DNA from: Novosphingobium sp. SG751A
GTDB lineage: Bacteria; Pseudomonadota; Alphaproteobacteria; Sphingomonadales; Sphingomonadaceae
Direction: 5' to 3'
Assembly: GCF_013149295.1 (NCBI RefSeq)
Contig: NZ_JABGCB010000002.1
Location: forward strand, 62,001 to 126,000
DNA length: 64,000 bases
Shown here: positions 29,880-38,691 of the stretch, one piece after another
Layout: each line of letters begins with the position of its first letter
Numbering within the stretch: position 1 is the first letter of the stretch
Notes under the pieces: model-generated
Told to the model about the DNA's origin: nothing
Database searches by the model: none
What the model saw: the letters and a program-made list of their open reading frames with translations, nothing else
Program-made: the position numbers and the translations under genes

Positions 29880-31660
29880 TGGCGCGTTACGGCGCGTGGG
29901 CAGAGGCAGGCGCGACCCATTTCTCGGTGCGCGCCCCGCTGGCCGATGCGGTGTGCCTCTGTCTGTTTGAAGGGCAGGCGGAGGTGCGGATCGCCATGAC
30001 GCGCGACGGCGATGACTGGTGCGTCAGCCTGCCCGGAAACCGGGCAGGCGCGCGCTATGCCTATCGCGCCGATGGCATGTGGGATCCGCGTAATGGCCGC
30101 TGGTTCGATCCGGCCAAATTGCTGGTCGATCCCTATGCGGTGGAGCTGGACCGGCGCTTTGTTCAGGACCCGAGGCTGGCGCTTTATGGCGCGGATACGG
30201 GCGCGATTGTGCCCCGCGCGATTGTGCCGGGCGAGATGCCGCCGGTCTCGCCTCTGCCGCCCTGTTTCGCACCCGGCGGGCTGATTTATGAGGTCAATGT
30301 GCGCGGCTTCACGCTGCTGCACCCCCATGTGCCGCAGGCGCAGCGCGGCACGGTGGGGGCGCTGGCCCATCCCGCGATCATCGCGCATCTGAAAAAACTG
30401 GGCGTGGGCGCGGTGGAACTGATGCCGATTGTGGCTTGGCTGGATGAGCGTCATTTGCCGCCTTTGGGCCTGCGCAATTTCTGGGGCTATAATCCGGTGG
30501 CGATGATGGCGCTGGATCCCGGCCTGTGCCCTGGCGGGGTGGCCGAATTGCGCGAGACGGTGGCGGCGCTGCGGGCCGAGGGGATCGGGGTGATCCTCGA
30601 TCTGGTGTTCAACCACAGCGGCGAGAGCGATGTGCTGGGCGGCGTATTGTCGCTGCGCGGGCTGGATAATGCGGCCTATGCCCATGCCCCGGCGGGGGCG
30701 TTGATCAACGATACGGGTTGCGGCAATACGCTGGATTTCGCCTATGCGCCGGTGCGCGAACTGACGCTGGCGGCGTTGCGGCATTTTGTGGCCACATGCG
30801 GAGTGGATGGGTTCCGCTTCGATCTGGCGCCGGTTCTCGCGCGGGGGCCGGGGTTTGACGCCCATGCGCCGATCTTTGCCGAAATTGCCGCCGATCCCCT
30901 GCTGGCCGACCGGGTGATGATTGCTGAGCCGTGGGATATTGGCCCGGGCGGCTATCAGTTGGGGCGCTTTCCGGCGGGCTGGCTGGAATGGAATGATGCG
31001 TTTCGCGATGATGTGCGGCGGTTCTGGAAGGGTGAGGGTTCGCTGGGCGCATTGGCCACGCGCCTTGCGGGCAGCGCGGATGTGTTTGGCGAGCAGCAAT
31101 GCCGCAGCGTCAATTTTCTGGCCGCCCATGACGGCTTCACGCTGGCCGATCTGGTGGCCTATGCCCATCGCCACAACCATGCCAATGGCGAGGATAATCG
31201 CGACGGCCATGGCGAGAATCACAGCTGGAACTGCGGCGTGGAAGGGCCCAGCGATTCGCCCGAGGTGAACGCGCGGCGTGGGGCGGATATGCGCGCGCTG
31301 CTGGGTACTTTGTTCGCCTCGACCGGCACGATCATGCTGACCGCAGGCGATGAATTTGGCCGCACCCAGCAGGGCAACAACAATGCCTATTGTCAGGACA
31401 GCGCGATCGGCTGGGTCGATTGGGCCGCGCGGGACGAGGCGCTGGAGGATTATGTCGCGGCGCTTTCGGCCCAGCGGCGAGCCGGGGATTTCGCGCAATT
31501 TCCGCGTGATGGGCGCTGGTTGCGGCGCGATTGGGAGGCGATGGCGGCGGCTGATTGGGAGGCGCGGGGGGCGGGCTATGTCGCCCATGTTTCGCATGAT
31601 CCCCACAGGCGGCAGGGGTGGCGGATCGACCGGGACAATCGGCGGGTGGAATTTTTTTAA
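29879..31660 (+). CDS. glgX: Glycogen debranching enzyme GlgX
   Basis: GlgX is a GH13 isoamylase-type enzyme that removes short alpha-1,6 branches left by phosphorylase. The 593-residue product has a CBM48-like start (FSVRAPLADAVCLCLF), YEVNVRGFT, VELMPIVAW, the nucleophile Asp in GFRFDLAPVL, the Glu in IAEPWDIGPGGY and the Asp in AAHDGFTLADLV. It is ~60-100 residues shorter than E. coli-type GlgX; the loss is mainly in the C-terminal beta domain, which ends soon after the barrel. Its ATG overlaps the pgm stop by 1 nt. The stop codon is the first base of a palindromic site used by the following regulator gene. Confidence 0.9.
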
Positions 31661-31671
31661 AGATATATCTT
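31660..31671. promoter_or_regulatory. Palindromic operator candidate for the PadR-type regulator
   Basis: AAGATATATCTT is a perfect 12-bp palindrome in an AT-rich patch, starting at the last base of the glgX stop codon and lying 58 bp before the padR-like ATG. PadR regulators usually repress their own genes through such short AT-rich palindromes, so autoregulation is the simplest reading. Confidence 0.6.
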
Positions 31672-31728
31672 GAAGGTTTTTAGAATTCTCCTACATTCGG
31701 CTTCATGACCGATATGAAGGAGTATGCA

Positions 31729-32415
31729 ATGTTCGGATCGAACATCGGAAAACACGGGCGCAAGGGCGCCCACGGCTTTGGCCATCACGGCCATCGCCAA
31801 CATGGGCATCACGACCATCACGGGCGCTTTGCCGCCGGGTTTGACGGCGGCTTTGAAGGCGGCCCGTTCGGGCGCGGTGGCTTTGGCGGGGGCGGTTTCG
31901 GCGGGGGCGGCTTTGGCGGCCGGGGCGGCGGGCGCGGCTTCGGCGGACGCCGGGGCAAGCTGTATGACGGCGATGAATTGCGCCTGCTGGTCCTCGCGCT
32001 GCTGGCCGATGCGCCCCAGCACGGCTATCAGATCATCCGTGCCTTTGCCGAGCAATCGGGCGGCGCCTATCAGCCCAGCCCCGGCGTGCTTTACCCGCTG
32101 CTGGTGATGCTGAGCGAAATGGAGCTGGTGGTCGAGGTGGACACCGCAGGGGGCAAGCGCCGCCTGTTTGCCATCAGCGACCTTGGCCGCGGCGAAATCG
32201 AGGGTAAGACCGAACAGATCGAGGCGCTCTTTGCCCGGCTGAAGGCCTTGGCCGCGCAGGCCGAGCGGACCGATGGCGCCCCGGTGCGCCGCGCGGTCCA
32301 CAATCTGCGTGCGGCGATCATGGAGCGGCTGGGCCGCGATGGGGCGGGCGAGGATCTGCCTTTCGAAGTGGCGCGCATCATTGATGAGGCCACGCAGAAG
32401 ATCGAAAGGCTGTAA
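31729..32415 (+). CDS. PadR family regulator with His/Gly-rich N-terminus (YqjI-like)
   Basis: The 228-residue product has a ~75-residue leader rich in His (GFGHHGHRQHGHHDHHG) and then Gly/Phe/Arg (FGGGGFGGGGFGGRG), followed by the PadR winged helix (LYDGDELRLLVLALLADAPQHGYQIIRAFAEQSGGAYQPSPGVLYPLLVMLSEMELV) and a C-terminal dimerisation helix. Histidine-rich leaders occur in E. coli YqjI, a nickel- and iron-responsive PadR repressor, so metal sensing is plausible but inferred. ATG 31729 is chosen because GAAGGAG lies 6 nt upstream; ATG 31705 lacks a site. A palindrome at 31660-31671 is the likely operator. No obvious metal-transport target is adjacent. Confidence 0.88.
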   Translation: MFGSNIGKHGRKGAHGFGHHGHRQHGHHDHHGRFAAGFDGGFEGGPFGRGGFGGGGFGGGGFGGRGGGRGFGGRRGKLYDGDELRLLVLALLADAPQHGYQIIRAFAEQSGGAYQPSPGVLYPLLVMLSEMELVVEVDTAGGKRRLFAISDLGRGEIEGKTEQIEALFARLKALAAQAERTDGAPVRRAVHNLRAAIMERLGRDGAGEDLPFEVARIIDEATQKIERL

Positions 32416-32665
32416 TTCCTATTCAGCGCGCCGACAGCCATTTTGTCCGATAAGAGCCGTACAGCGCAAAACTGCGCATTGTGGGACAAGGGGCGGCAAG
32501 GCCAGAGAAAATGCCAGAGGTTCGCGTTGTTTATGAACGCGATCGGGCCTTTCTCAACGCTTGCTTTCCCCGCCACTTTGCGGGCATGAGCGCCGATGAA
32601 AAGGACGGTCGGGATGATTCTTGATGAATCGCATATTCCGGGCCTTTCGCTTGAAAAGAGGATGA

Positions 32666-33064
32666 ATGACGATGTCGCGACTGTTTACCCCCGCTGCCGC
32701 GCTGGTGGCTGCCGCCACGATGGCTCTCGGTTTTGCCGCTCCTGCTGCTGCTGCCGGTGACCCGGTCAAGGGCGCGGCCTCGTTCAAGACCAAGTGCCAG
32801 CTGTGCCACGTGATCGGCGCGGGCCAGAAGCCCACCATGGCCCCCAACCTGCTGGGCGTGGTTGGCCGCAAGGCCGGCACCACCGATTTCGCGATGTATT
32901 CGCCCCAGCTCAAGGCCTATGGCAAGGCTTGGACCCCGGCGCTGATCGATCAGTGGATTGCCGGCCCGACCAAGCTGGTGCCTGGCAGCCGCATGGCGAT
33001 GGTGATCCCCGATGCGGCCGAGCGCGCCAACATCGTGGCTTATCTGGGCACGCTGAAGAAGTAA
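32666..33064 (+). CDS. Class I cytochrome c, periplasmic
   Basis: The 132-residue protein has a signal peptide (to about residue 30, APAAAA) and a mature c-type domain. The haem motif is CQLCH (Cys44, Cys47, His48) and the distal ligand is probably Met110 in GSRMAM, giving a His/Met soluble cytochrome like cytochrome c2/c550. It should carry electrons in the periplasm, for example from the bc1 complex to an oxidase. Haem attachment would need the Ccm system, two parts of which (ccmA, ccmB) are encoded further along. GAGG stands 4 nt before ATG 32666; ATG 32672 is an alternative. A strong terminator follows. Confidence 0.93.
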   Translation: MTMSRLFTPAAALVAAATMALGFAAPAAAAGDPVKGAASFKTKCQLCHVIGAGQKPTMAPNLLGVVGRKAGTTDFAMYSPQLKAYGKAWTPALIDQWIAGPTKLVPGSRMAMVIPDAAERANIVAYLGTLKK

Positions 33065-33087
33065 GCCTGTTTCAGGTTTCGGATACA

Positions 33088-33120
33088 GGGGCGGAAGGCT
33101 TAGGCTTTCCGCCCCTTTTT
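33088..33120 (+). terminator. Rho-independent terminator after the cytochrome c gene
   Basis: GGGGCGGAAG (33088-33097) pairs with CTTTCCGCCCC (33105-33115) around a short loop, followed by TTTTT (33116-33120), 24 nt after the stop codon. Confidence 0.9.
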
Positions 33121-33161
33121 GCTTTGGCGCGCAGCGGGGCGTTGGTGCTAGACTGACCGTG

Positions 33162-33851
33162 ATGGAGCAACCTTCCTATCGAGTGCGCCTTGGCGCCGCC
33201 ATGCTGGCGGGCGGGATACAGGGGCTGGTGCTGCTGGCCCTGCTGGGGCTGGGCCGCGGGGTGGAGGGGGTGCCTGATGGCGCGGCGGGGGCGATGGAAA
33301 GCGTCGATTTCACTCTGCCGCCGCCCGCACCCAAACCTCAGACGCAACCCAAACCGCAGGCTGCCGCGCCCAAGGGGGCCGCTGGCGACAAGGCCATCCC
33401 TCGCCCGGTGATCGCGCCCAAGGCCGCACTTGCCCTGCGTCCCGCCGTGGCGCCCTCCGTGGCCGGCACCGGCGCCGCGCAATCCTCGGGCGCGAGCAGC
33501 GGGGCGGGGACGGGCGCCGCGCCATCGGGCGATGGCGGCGGCGCGGGGGGCAGCGGCATGGGGCAGGGCGGGGGCGGCCCGGCCGTCAAGATCGCCGGAA
33601 CCATCACCGCCCGCGACTATCCGCGCGAGGGGCGCGAAGCACGGATCGGCGATTATGTCATCGTGGCGATCACGGTGGGTCTCGATGGTCGCCCGGTTGC
33701 CTGCCGCATCCACCGGCCCAGCCGCGATCCCGCCGCCGACGCGCTGACCTGCCGGATGGCGATGGAGCGCTTCCGTTTCAATCCCGCGCGCGACGGGGCC
33801 GGGCGGGCGGTCGAATCGGTCTTTGGGTGGAAGCAGAGCTGGTTCCTGTGA
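33162..33851 (+). CDS. TonB-family energy transducer-like protein
   Basis: The 229-residue protein starts with one membrane helix (AAMLAGGIQGLVLLALLGLG), then a Pro/Lys-rich spacer (LPPPAPKPQTQPKPQ) and a long Ala/Gly/Ser stretch, and ends with a ~90-residue domain (YPREGREARIGDYVIVAITVGLDGRPVACRIHRPSRDPAADALTCRMAMERFRFNPARDGAGR) typical of the TonB C-terminus, which contacts TonB boxes of outer-membrane receptors. It is probably inner-membrane anchored with the spacer crossing the periplasm. No exbB/exbD lies beside it. ATG 33162 is preferred over GTG 33159. It follows the cytochrome gene's terminator, so it has its own transcription. Confidence 0.83.
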   Translation: MEQPSYRVRLGAAMLAGGIQGLVLLALLGLGRGVEGVPDGAAGAMESVDFTLPPPAPKPQTQPKPQAAAPKGAAGDKAIPRPVIAPKAALALRPAVAPSVAGTGAAQSSGASSGAGTGAAPSGDGGGAGGSGMGQGGGGPAVKIAGTITARDYPREGREARIGDYVIVAITVGLDGRPVACRIHRPSRDPAADALTCRMAMERFRFNPARDGAGRAVESVFGWKQSWFL

Positions 33852-33904
33852 ATAGGAATCGGGGGGCCTTGGGTTTGGCGCGCCCATGAATTAGAAACGA
33901 AGCC

Positions 33905-34345
33905 ATGATTGCGCATACTATCCAGCTTGCCCTTGCCCCGGTTTTCGTTCTGGTGGCGATTGGGAATATCATGAACATCCTGTCCACGCGGCTGGGCCGG
34001 ATCGTGGATCGTGCGCGCGCTTTGCAAAAGCTCTATGGCGAAACCACCGGGGCGGCGCATGACATCGTGGTGCTGGAAATGCGTCAGGTGGATCTGCGTA
34101 TCCAATTGAACACCAAGGCTATTCGCGTGCTGGTGATGTCGGGTCTGTGCATCGGGCTGACGGTGGCGATCCTGTTTCTGGAGGAGATGGTGTCGGTGCC
34201 GCTGGAGCGCGTGGCGGCGGGGGGCTTTCTGATCTCGGTTGCGCTGTTGATGTGGGGCCTGTGGCTTTTTCTGCGCGAGACCCAGATTGCCGCCGAGATC
34301 CTGCGCATTCCTGAGAAATACCTCGAATCGCACCGGGAAATCTGA
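33905..34345 (+). CDS. DUF2721 family membrane protein
   Basis: The 146-residue protein has three hydrophobic segments: residues ~5-28 (IQLALAPVFVLVAIGNIMNIL), ~78-98 (VLVMSGLCIGLTVAILFLEEM) and ~105-124 (AAGGFLISVALLMWGLWLFL). The loop STRLGRIVDRARALQ after the first helix is characteristic of DUF2721. Function is unknown for the family. It is monocistronic by position, 53 nt after the tonB-like gene on the same strand. Confidence 0.85.
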   Translation: MIAHTIQLALAPVFVLVAIGNIMNILSTRLGRIVDRARALQKLYGETTGAAHDIVVLEMRQVDLRIQLNTKAIRVLVMSGLCIGLTVAILFLEEMVSVPLERVAAGGFLISVALLMWGLWLFLRETQIAAEILRIPEKYLESHREI

Positions 34346-34723
34346 GGCGACCATAGCGTCGCCTCCGCGGGCCAATGCGGATAAAGGGCCGTGGACCGGC
34401 AGGCATGGCGGGCCGCCTTGGTGCGCAAGGGCGGCGGTGTGGCGCGTTTTGGCGAATGGCAGGGGAAACGCCGGTGTCCCTGCTCGGCCCTCATCAGCTG
34501 GGTGGATGGCGGGCGGGCTCGCAGGCTTCCGTCCATCGTCTTGATCCCGCTGGCTTTTTGGCGGTTGGGCGCGCTGGCGACTGTGATGCCGCCGCCTTTG
34601 CCCCGCATTGCCTGCCGGTCCTCCCTTGCCGGGGTCCGATGGGGGCTGTCGACGGCCCCCGATGCGGATCATGGCGCGGGATGGTGGCGGCTTATAACCG
34701 GAATGGTTTGCTGTAGGACAGGA
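34346..34723. other. 378-bp intergenic region with no supported gene
   Basis: It lies between the 3' ends of the DUF2721 gene and tadC (convergent). A GGCGAC/GTCGCC hairpin stands right after the DUF2721 stop (34346-34364), and a GGGGGC/GCCCCC hairpin at about 34641-34660; neither has a T run. Reading frames here have atypical Trp/Arg/Cys-rich composition and no ribosome site. I see no RNA gene or mobile element. Confidence 0.6.
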
Positions 34724-35740
34724 TTATTTCTTCGTTGCCGCCGGGCCGCTGCTGAAGGCGTCGGCAATCGAACAGGCCGCCGGGCCAAGGATGACGATGA
34801 AGAGCACCGGCAGGATGAACAGGATCAGCGGCACGGTCATGATCGCGGGCAGGCGCGCGGCTTTTTCCTCGGCGCGCATCATGCGCTCGTTGCGGAATTC
34901 GGCCGAGAGCACGCGCAGCGCCGAGGCCAGCGGGGTGCCGTAGCGCTCGGTCTGGATCATGGTGGTCACCACCCCGCGCACCGAATCGAGCGCCACGCGA
35001 TAGGCAAGATTTTCAAACGCCTGGCGCCGTTCGGACAGGAAGGACAATTCGATGGCGGTCAGCGCGAATTCATCGCCCAATTCAGGGTATGCGCGGCCCA
35101 GTTCCTTGGCCACGCGCGAAAAGGCTGCGTCCACCGTCAGGCCCGCCTCGGCGCAGATCACCAACAGGTCGAGCGCATCGGGCAGCCCCTTGCGGATCGC
35201 GGCGGTGCGCTTGGTAATCAGGTTCTGGACGTAAATGTCGGGGCCTTTGTAGCCCCCGACGACGGCGGCGGCAAAGCCCATGAATTTCTTGAAATCGGTC
35301 CACAGCGGGAAATAATTGATCCAATAGATCACGATTGCCGCCAGACCGCCCAGGATGATCGGCGCCACCATGCGGCCAAAGATGATCGCGACCGCCCATT
35401 CCTTGTTGCGGATGCCTGCCTGCGCCAGCTTTTGCTGGGCATCGGCCAACTGGCTGTCCTGCAACACTTTCAGCTTGTCGAGGATCATGCGGATCGCATC
35501 GGTCGTGTCCGACCGGCGCACGATATTGGCGCGCTTTTTGGGCGTGTGCGAGACGATGCCCGCCTTCAACTGCTCGCGCCTTTCGTTGAGCGCCTTGACC
35601 CGCTTCTGCATCGGATCGCGCACGGTCAGCGCGGCATAGATCGCCACCATCACCATGATCGCGGCCACGCCCGCCAGCAGCGTGCCGACGAAAAACACAT
35701 CAAAGCCCAGAATATGGGGGTGCGCCGCAGTCTGGTCCAT
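34724..35740 (-). CDS. tadC: Tad pilus inner-membrane platform protein TadC (type II secretion F domain)
   Basis: The 338-residue protein has a membrane helix at ~12-36, a cytosolic stretch, a helix pair (~120-150), a T2SSF domain (KGLPDALDLLVICAEAGLTVDAAFSRVAKELG...EFALTAIELSFLSERRQAFENLAYRV...SVVTTMIQTERYGTPLASALRVLS) and a C-terminal helix (PLILFILPVLFIVILGPA). TadB and TadC form the platform on which the CpaF/TadA ATPase drives pilin assembly. It starts 13 nt after the stop of tadB. Genes usually following tadC (tadD and others) are not present downstream; the operon ends here at a non-coding gap. Confidence 0.92.
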   Translation of the reverse strand: MDQTAAHPHILGFDVFFVGTLLAGVAAIMVMVAIYAALTVRDPMQKRVKALNERREQLKAGIVSHTPKKRANIVRRSDTTDAIRMILDKLKVLQDSQLADAQQKLAQAGIRNKEWAVAIIFGRMVAPIILGGLAAIVIYWINYFPLWTDFKKFMGFAAAVVGGYKGPDIYVQNLITKRTAAIRKGLPDALDLLVICAEAGLTVDAAFSRVAKELGRAYPELGDEFALTAIELSFLSERRQAFENLAYRVALDSVRGVVTTMIQTERYGTPLASALRVLSAEFRNERMMRAEEKAARLPAIMTVPLILFILPVLFIVILGPAACSIADAFSSGPAATKK

Positions 35741-35753
35741 CGCCTTGCCCCCT

Positions 35754-36725
35754 TTAGATCTCGAAGCTGACCATTTTGGCCATGATGAACACGCCGATGC
35801 CCATCCATGTCAGCCCGCCAAGGCCGGTGATGATCAGGCGATCATCAGTGAAAAAACCGGCCAGATATTGCGGGTTTACCCAGTTGATCATCAGAAATAC
35901 CATGAAAGGCAGCGAACCGACGATATAGGCCGAAGCTTTCGATTCCGAACTCATCGCGCGGATCTTCAGCTTCATCTGGGCGCGTTTGCGCAAAACATCG
36001 GCCAGATTGCCCAGTGTTTCGGCCAGATTGCCGCCCGTTTCGCGCTGAATGGCGATGGTGATGCAGAAAAAGTTGAATTCGGCCATGTTGAGCCGGTCGG
36101 CGGTGTCCTGAAGCGCCTCGTCCATGCCGCGCCCGATCTTGATGCGTTCGGTCACCAGCTTGAATTCCTGACCCACAGGGCCGGGCACTTCGGTCGAGAC
36201 GATGCCCAGCGTTTCGGTCACCGGCAGGCCGGAGCGCAGGCCGCGCACCAGCAATTCGATGGCGTCGGGAAATTTGGCGGTGAAATCATCATAGCGTTTG
36301 CGGATCAGATAGCCCACCACCATATGCGGCACGCCCGCCCCCACCAGCAGACCCACCATCAGCGCCAGCATCAGCGATCCGCTTTTGAGCCAGAGCAGCA
36401 GCGCCACCACCGCCGCAAGGCCCGCCGAGGCCTGGATATATTGCCGGACGGTCCATGTCTTGCCCGCGCGGTGCAGGCGCAGCGCCAGCATTTCGAGCTG
36501 GGAACGCGGGCGGCCATCGTTGCTGATCATCGGGCGGCGCTGGGCCAGGGCGCGGCGCATCTGCGCCTCGACCTTGTCGGTCGCGCTTTCGGAATGGCGG
36601 AAACGCACCGATTGCAACCGGCGCGCGCCTTCCTTGGCCGGCGAAGGCCCGCCAAAGGCCAGCGCCAGCAGCATCAGCACGCCGCCCGCGCCAAAAGTGA
36701 TCAGCAGGATCTGGACCGTGTCCAT
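35754..36725 (-). CDS. tadB: Tad pilus inner-membrane platform protein TadB
   Basis: The 323-residue protein has an N-terminal helix (VQILLITFGAGGVLMLLALAF), a central helix pair (~93-140), the T2SSF domain (AKFPDAIELLVRGLRSGLPVTETLGIVSTEVPGPVGQEFKLVTERIKIGRGMDEALQDTADR...AIQRETGGNLAETLGNLADVLRKR) and a C-terminal helix pair. It works with TadC. Its ATG is only one nt from the cpaE stop codon, so the two genes are tightly coupled, leaving no room for the cpaF/tadA ATPase gene that usually stands between them. Confidence 0.93.
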   Translation of the reverse strand: MDTVQILLITFGAGGVLMLLALAFGGPSPAKEGARRLQSVRFRHSESATDKVEAQMRRALAQRRPMISNDGRPRSQLEMLALRLHRAGKTWTVRQYIQASAGLAAVVALLLWLKSGSLMLALMVGLLVGAGVPHMVVGYLIRKRYDDFTAKFPDAIELLVRGLRSGLPVTETLGIVSTEVPGPVGQEFKLVTERIKIGRGMDEALQDTADRLNMAEFNFFCITIAIQRETGGNLAETLGNLADVLRKRAQMKLKIRAMSSESKASAYIVGSLPFMVFLMINWVNPQYLAGFFTDDRLIITGLGGLTWMGIGVFIMAKMVSFEI

Positions 36726-36726
36726 A

Positions 36727-38013
36727 TCAGCGCGCCTTTTCTTTCGCCCCGTCCTTCTTGCCGCTCAGCAGCGCCATGAAATCGATCTTGCCCAGCAGCG
36801 ATTTGCGTTCCGGCTGGGCCGTGCCTTCCTTGGCCTCGACCGCGATCAGCGATTTGACCGAGAGCGCCAGATCGCGCAGCGCCGCGCCTGCCTTGGTGGC
36901 GCGGTTGGCCTCGGCAAAGGTCTGGCCCAGTTTCGCGCAATGGACGGCGGCCTTGACGTCAAAGGGGATCACCACGTTGATCTTGCGCTCGATCGAGGCT
37001 TCGAAATCGGCGCGGCTGATTTCGGCGATGCCGGTCTGCACGCGGTTGGCCACCACCATCACCTGCGCGTGCGATGCATTGGCGCGCAGCCACGACAGGA
37101 TGCGGATCGCATCGCGCGCGCCCGCCAGCGTCAGCTCCGTCACCAGCAGCACGACATTCACGTCCGCCAGCACATGCGGAAAATTGATCAGCATGTTGCG
37201 CGGCAGATCGATGACCGTGTGTTCAAAGGCGTGGCGGAATTCTTCCTCCAGCCGGACAAAGGCCGAACCGTCGGTCAGCAGCGGATGGCTGATCGGCGCC
37301 TCGGCCGAGAGCAGCGAGAGATGTTCGCCCGCCCGGATCATCGCGCGTTCGATAAACAGTCCGTCGATGCGGCTGGGGTTCTCGATGGCGTCGGTCAGGC
37401 CGCGGCCCGGCTCCAGATCGAGGCTGAGCGCGCCGGTGCCGAAATGGATGTCCAGATCGAGCAGGGCGGTGGGTTGTTTGTGGTCGGTGGAAAACAGCCA
37501 TGCGATCGAACTGGCCACGGTCGAGGCGCCGACACCGCCGCGCGTGCCGATGACGGCGGTGCTCAGATGCGGCGTGTCCGATCCGGCCTCGCTGGCGCGC
37601 GGGGCGTTGAGCATGTTCTGCGCCTGAACCAGCGCGTCGCGCATCAGGCCCGAGGAGAGGGGCTTGAGCAGATAATCGTGGATGCCGCTGCCCAGCAGGT
37701 CGCGATAGAGGCGCACGTCATTGACCTGGCCGATGGCGATCACCACCGTGCCGGGCTCGCACACCTCGGCCAAGGCGTTGATATCGCCCAGCGGATCGCC
37801 GCTTTCCGACAGATCAACCACGAGGATCGAGGGCGAGGAGCTGACCGAGAGCGCCTGAACCGCGCTGCGCAGGCCCCCGCGCGTGCATTTTTCCGGCGCC
37901 CAGCCGAAATCGGCGGCCAGCGGGCGCATCACGTCCAGCGTTGCCTCGTCGCAGACATAGGCGGCGAAACTGTCGCGCCCTTGCGCCGATCCGGGTTTCC
38001 ACGGTGCGTTCAT
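36727..38013 (-). CDS. cpaE: Pilus localisation ATPase CpaE/TadZ
   Basis: The 428-residue protein combines an N-terminal receiver-like domain (AAYVCDEATLDVMRPLAADFGW, ILVVDLSESGDP, VVIAIGQVNDVRLYRDLLGSGIHDYLLKPLS) with a ParA/MinD-type ATPase domain. The P-loop is GTRGGVGASTVA: the lysine of GKT is replaced by Ala, which is normal in CpaE/TadZ and marks the atypical class. Walker B-like ALLDLDIHFG and HTVIDLPRN follow. CpaE places the Tad apparatus at a cell pole. It begins 3 nt after the cpaD stop and has GGGAG upstream. Confidence 0.93.
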   Translation of the reverse strand: MNAPWKPGSAQGRDSFAAYVCDEATLDVMRPLAADFGWAPEKCTRGGLRSAVQALSVSSSPSILVVDLSESGDPLGDINALAEVCEPGTVVIAIGQVNDVRLYRDLLGSGIHDYLLKPLSSGLMRDALVQAQNMLNAPRASEAGSDTPHLSTAVIGTRGGVGASTVASSIAWLFSTDHKQPTALLDLDIHFGTGALSLDLEPGRGLTDAIENPSRIDGLFIERAMIRAGEHLSLLSAEAPISHPLLTDGSAFVRLEEEFRHAFEHTVIDLPRNMLINFPHVLADVNVVLLVTELTLAGARDAIRILSWLRANASHAQVMVVANRVQTGIAEISRADFEASIERKINVVIPFDVKAAVHCAKLGQTFAEANRATKAGAALRDLALSVKSLIAVEAKEGTAQPERKSLLGKIDFMALLSGKKDGAKEKAR

Positions 38014-38016
38014 GGC

Positions 38017-38679
38017 TTAATTGCTCCCCCCGGTGCCGACCTTCTTGACCGCATTGCCGCCATCGCCCGATGGTTTGGCCGCGCGATAGGCGTCGATGGC
38101 CTTGTTGCTGGTCATCACCACGGTCTGGCCCTTGGCCCGCGCGCCCGAAAGCAGGTGGTCCGGATCGGCCACCATCGCGGCCAGATTGCCGTTTACCGCG
38201 CAGCCGTAATTATGGCTGGTGGCATTGTTGAAATTGCTTTCGCTGTTGTCCGACCAGTTGGGGCAATTGGGCACGCTGGCCACCGCGCGCGTCACCACGA
38301 TGCGCGCCATGCCCGCGTTCACGCTGCCTTCGCCCACCGGCACCTCGCGGCTGATCTGCAAGCCGCGCCGCCCGACCAGTTCGGCAAGCGCGCCAAGGGT
38401 TGCCTCGCTTTTGAGCGGATCGTCAATCGCTACCCGGTCGCCATAGCGCAGACCCAGCGCATCGAACCAGCCCGACAGGCGCTGCGCCTCGGCGCGCGAG
38501 ATGCCGCCCGGCCCGGTGATGACATCAAGGGCAAAGCTGTTGTGGCTGACCACGGGCTGATTGACGCTGGAGAGCATCCGGTTTTCCGCCACGCCGCCGC
38601 ATCCCGCCAGCATCAGCGACAGGCCAAGCGCGGCTCCGCCCCAAAGGCGCCCGGACAAAGGAGAAGAGATCCTGTTCAT
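38017..38679 (-). CDS. cpaD: Pilus biogenesis lipoprotein CpaD
   Basis: The 220-residue protein has a lipoprotein signal peptide with lipobox LMLAGC (Cys ~27), so it is anchored in the outer membrane or periplasmic leaflet. The body shows the CpaD features VVSHNSFALDV, RYGDRVAIDDP and the C-terminal NCPNWSDNSESNFNNATSHNYGCAVNGNLAAMVADPDHLLSGA. CpaD is thought to support assembly of the secretin CpaC. GAGG precedes the ATG; the gene lies between cpaC and cpaE with very short gaps. Confidence 0.92.
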   Translation of the reverse strand: MNRISSPLSGRLWGGAALGLSLMLAGCGGVAENRMLSSVNQPVVSHNSFALDVITGPGGISRAEAQRLSGWFDALGLRYGDRVAIDDPLKSEATLGALAELVGRRGLQISREVPVGEGSVNAGMARIVVTRAVASVPNCPNWSDNSESNFNNATSHNYGCAVNGNLAAMVADPDHLLSGARAKGQTVVMTSNKAIDAYRAAKPSGDGGNAVKKVGTGGSN

Positions 38680-38691
38680 CGCTGCCTCGCT

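Noticed and set aside
34391-35770. 459-codon plus-strand frame running into tadC
   Set aside because: Most of it is antisense to tadC, and the first part has Trp/Cys/Arg-rich composition with no ribosome site or domain.
36727-38013. Loss of the P-loop lysine in CpaE as a sign of inactivation
   Set aside because: GGVGAST without the GKT lysine is typical of the CpaE/TadZ family, so it is not an anomaly.
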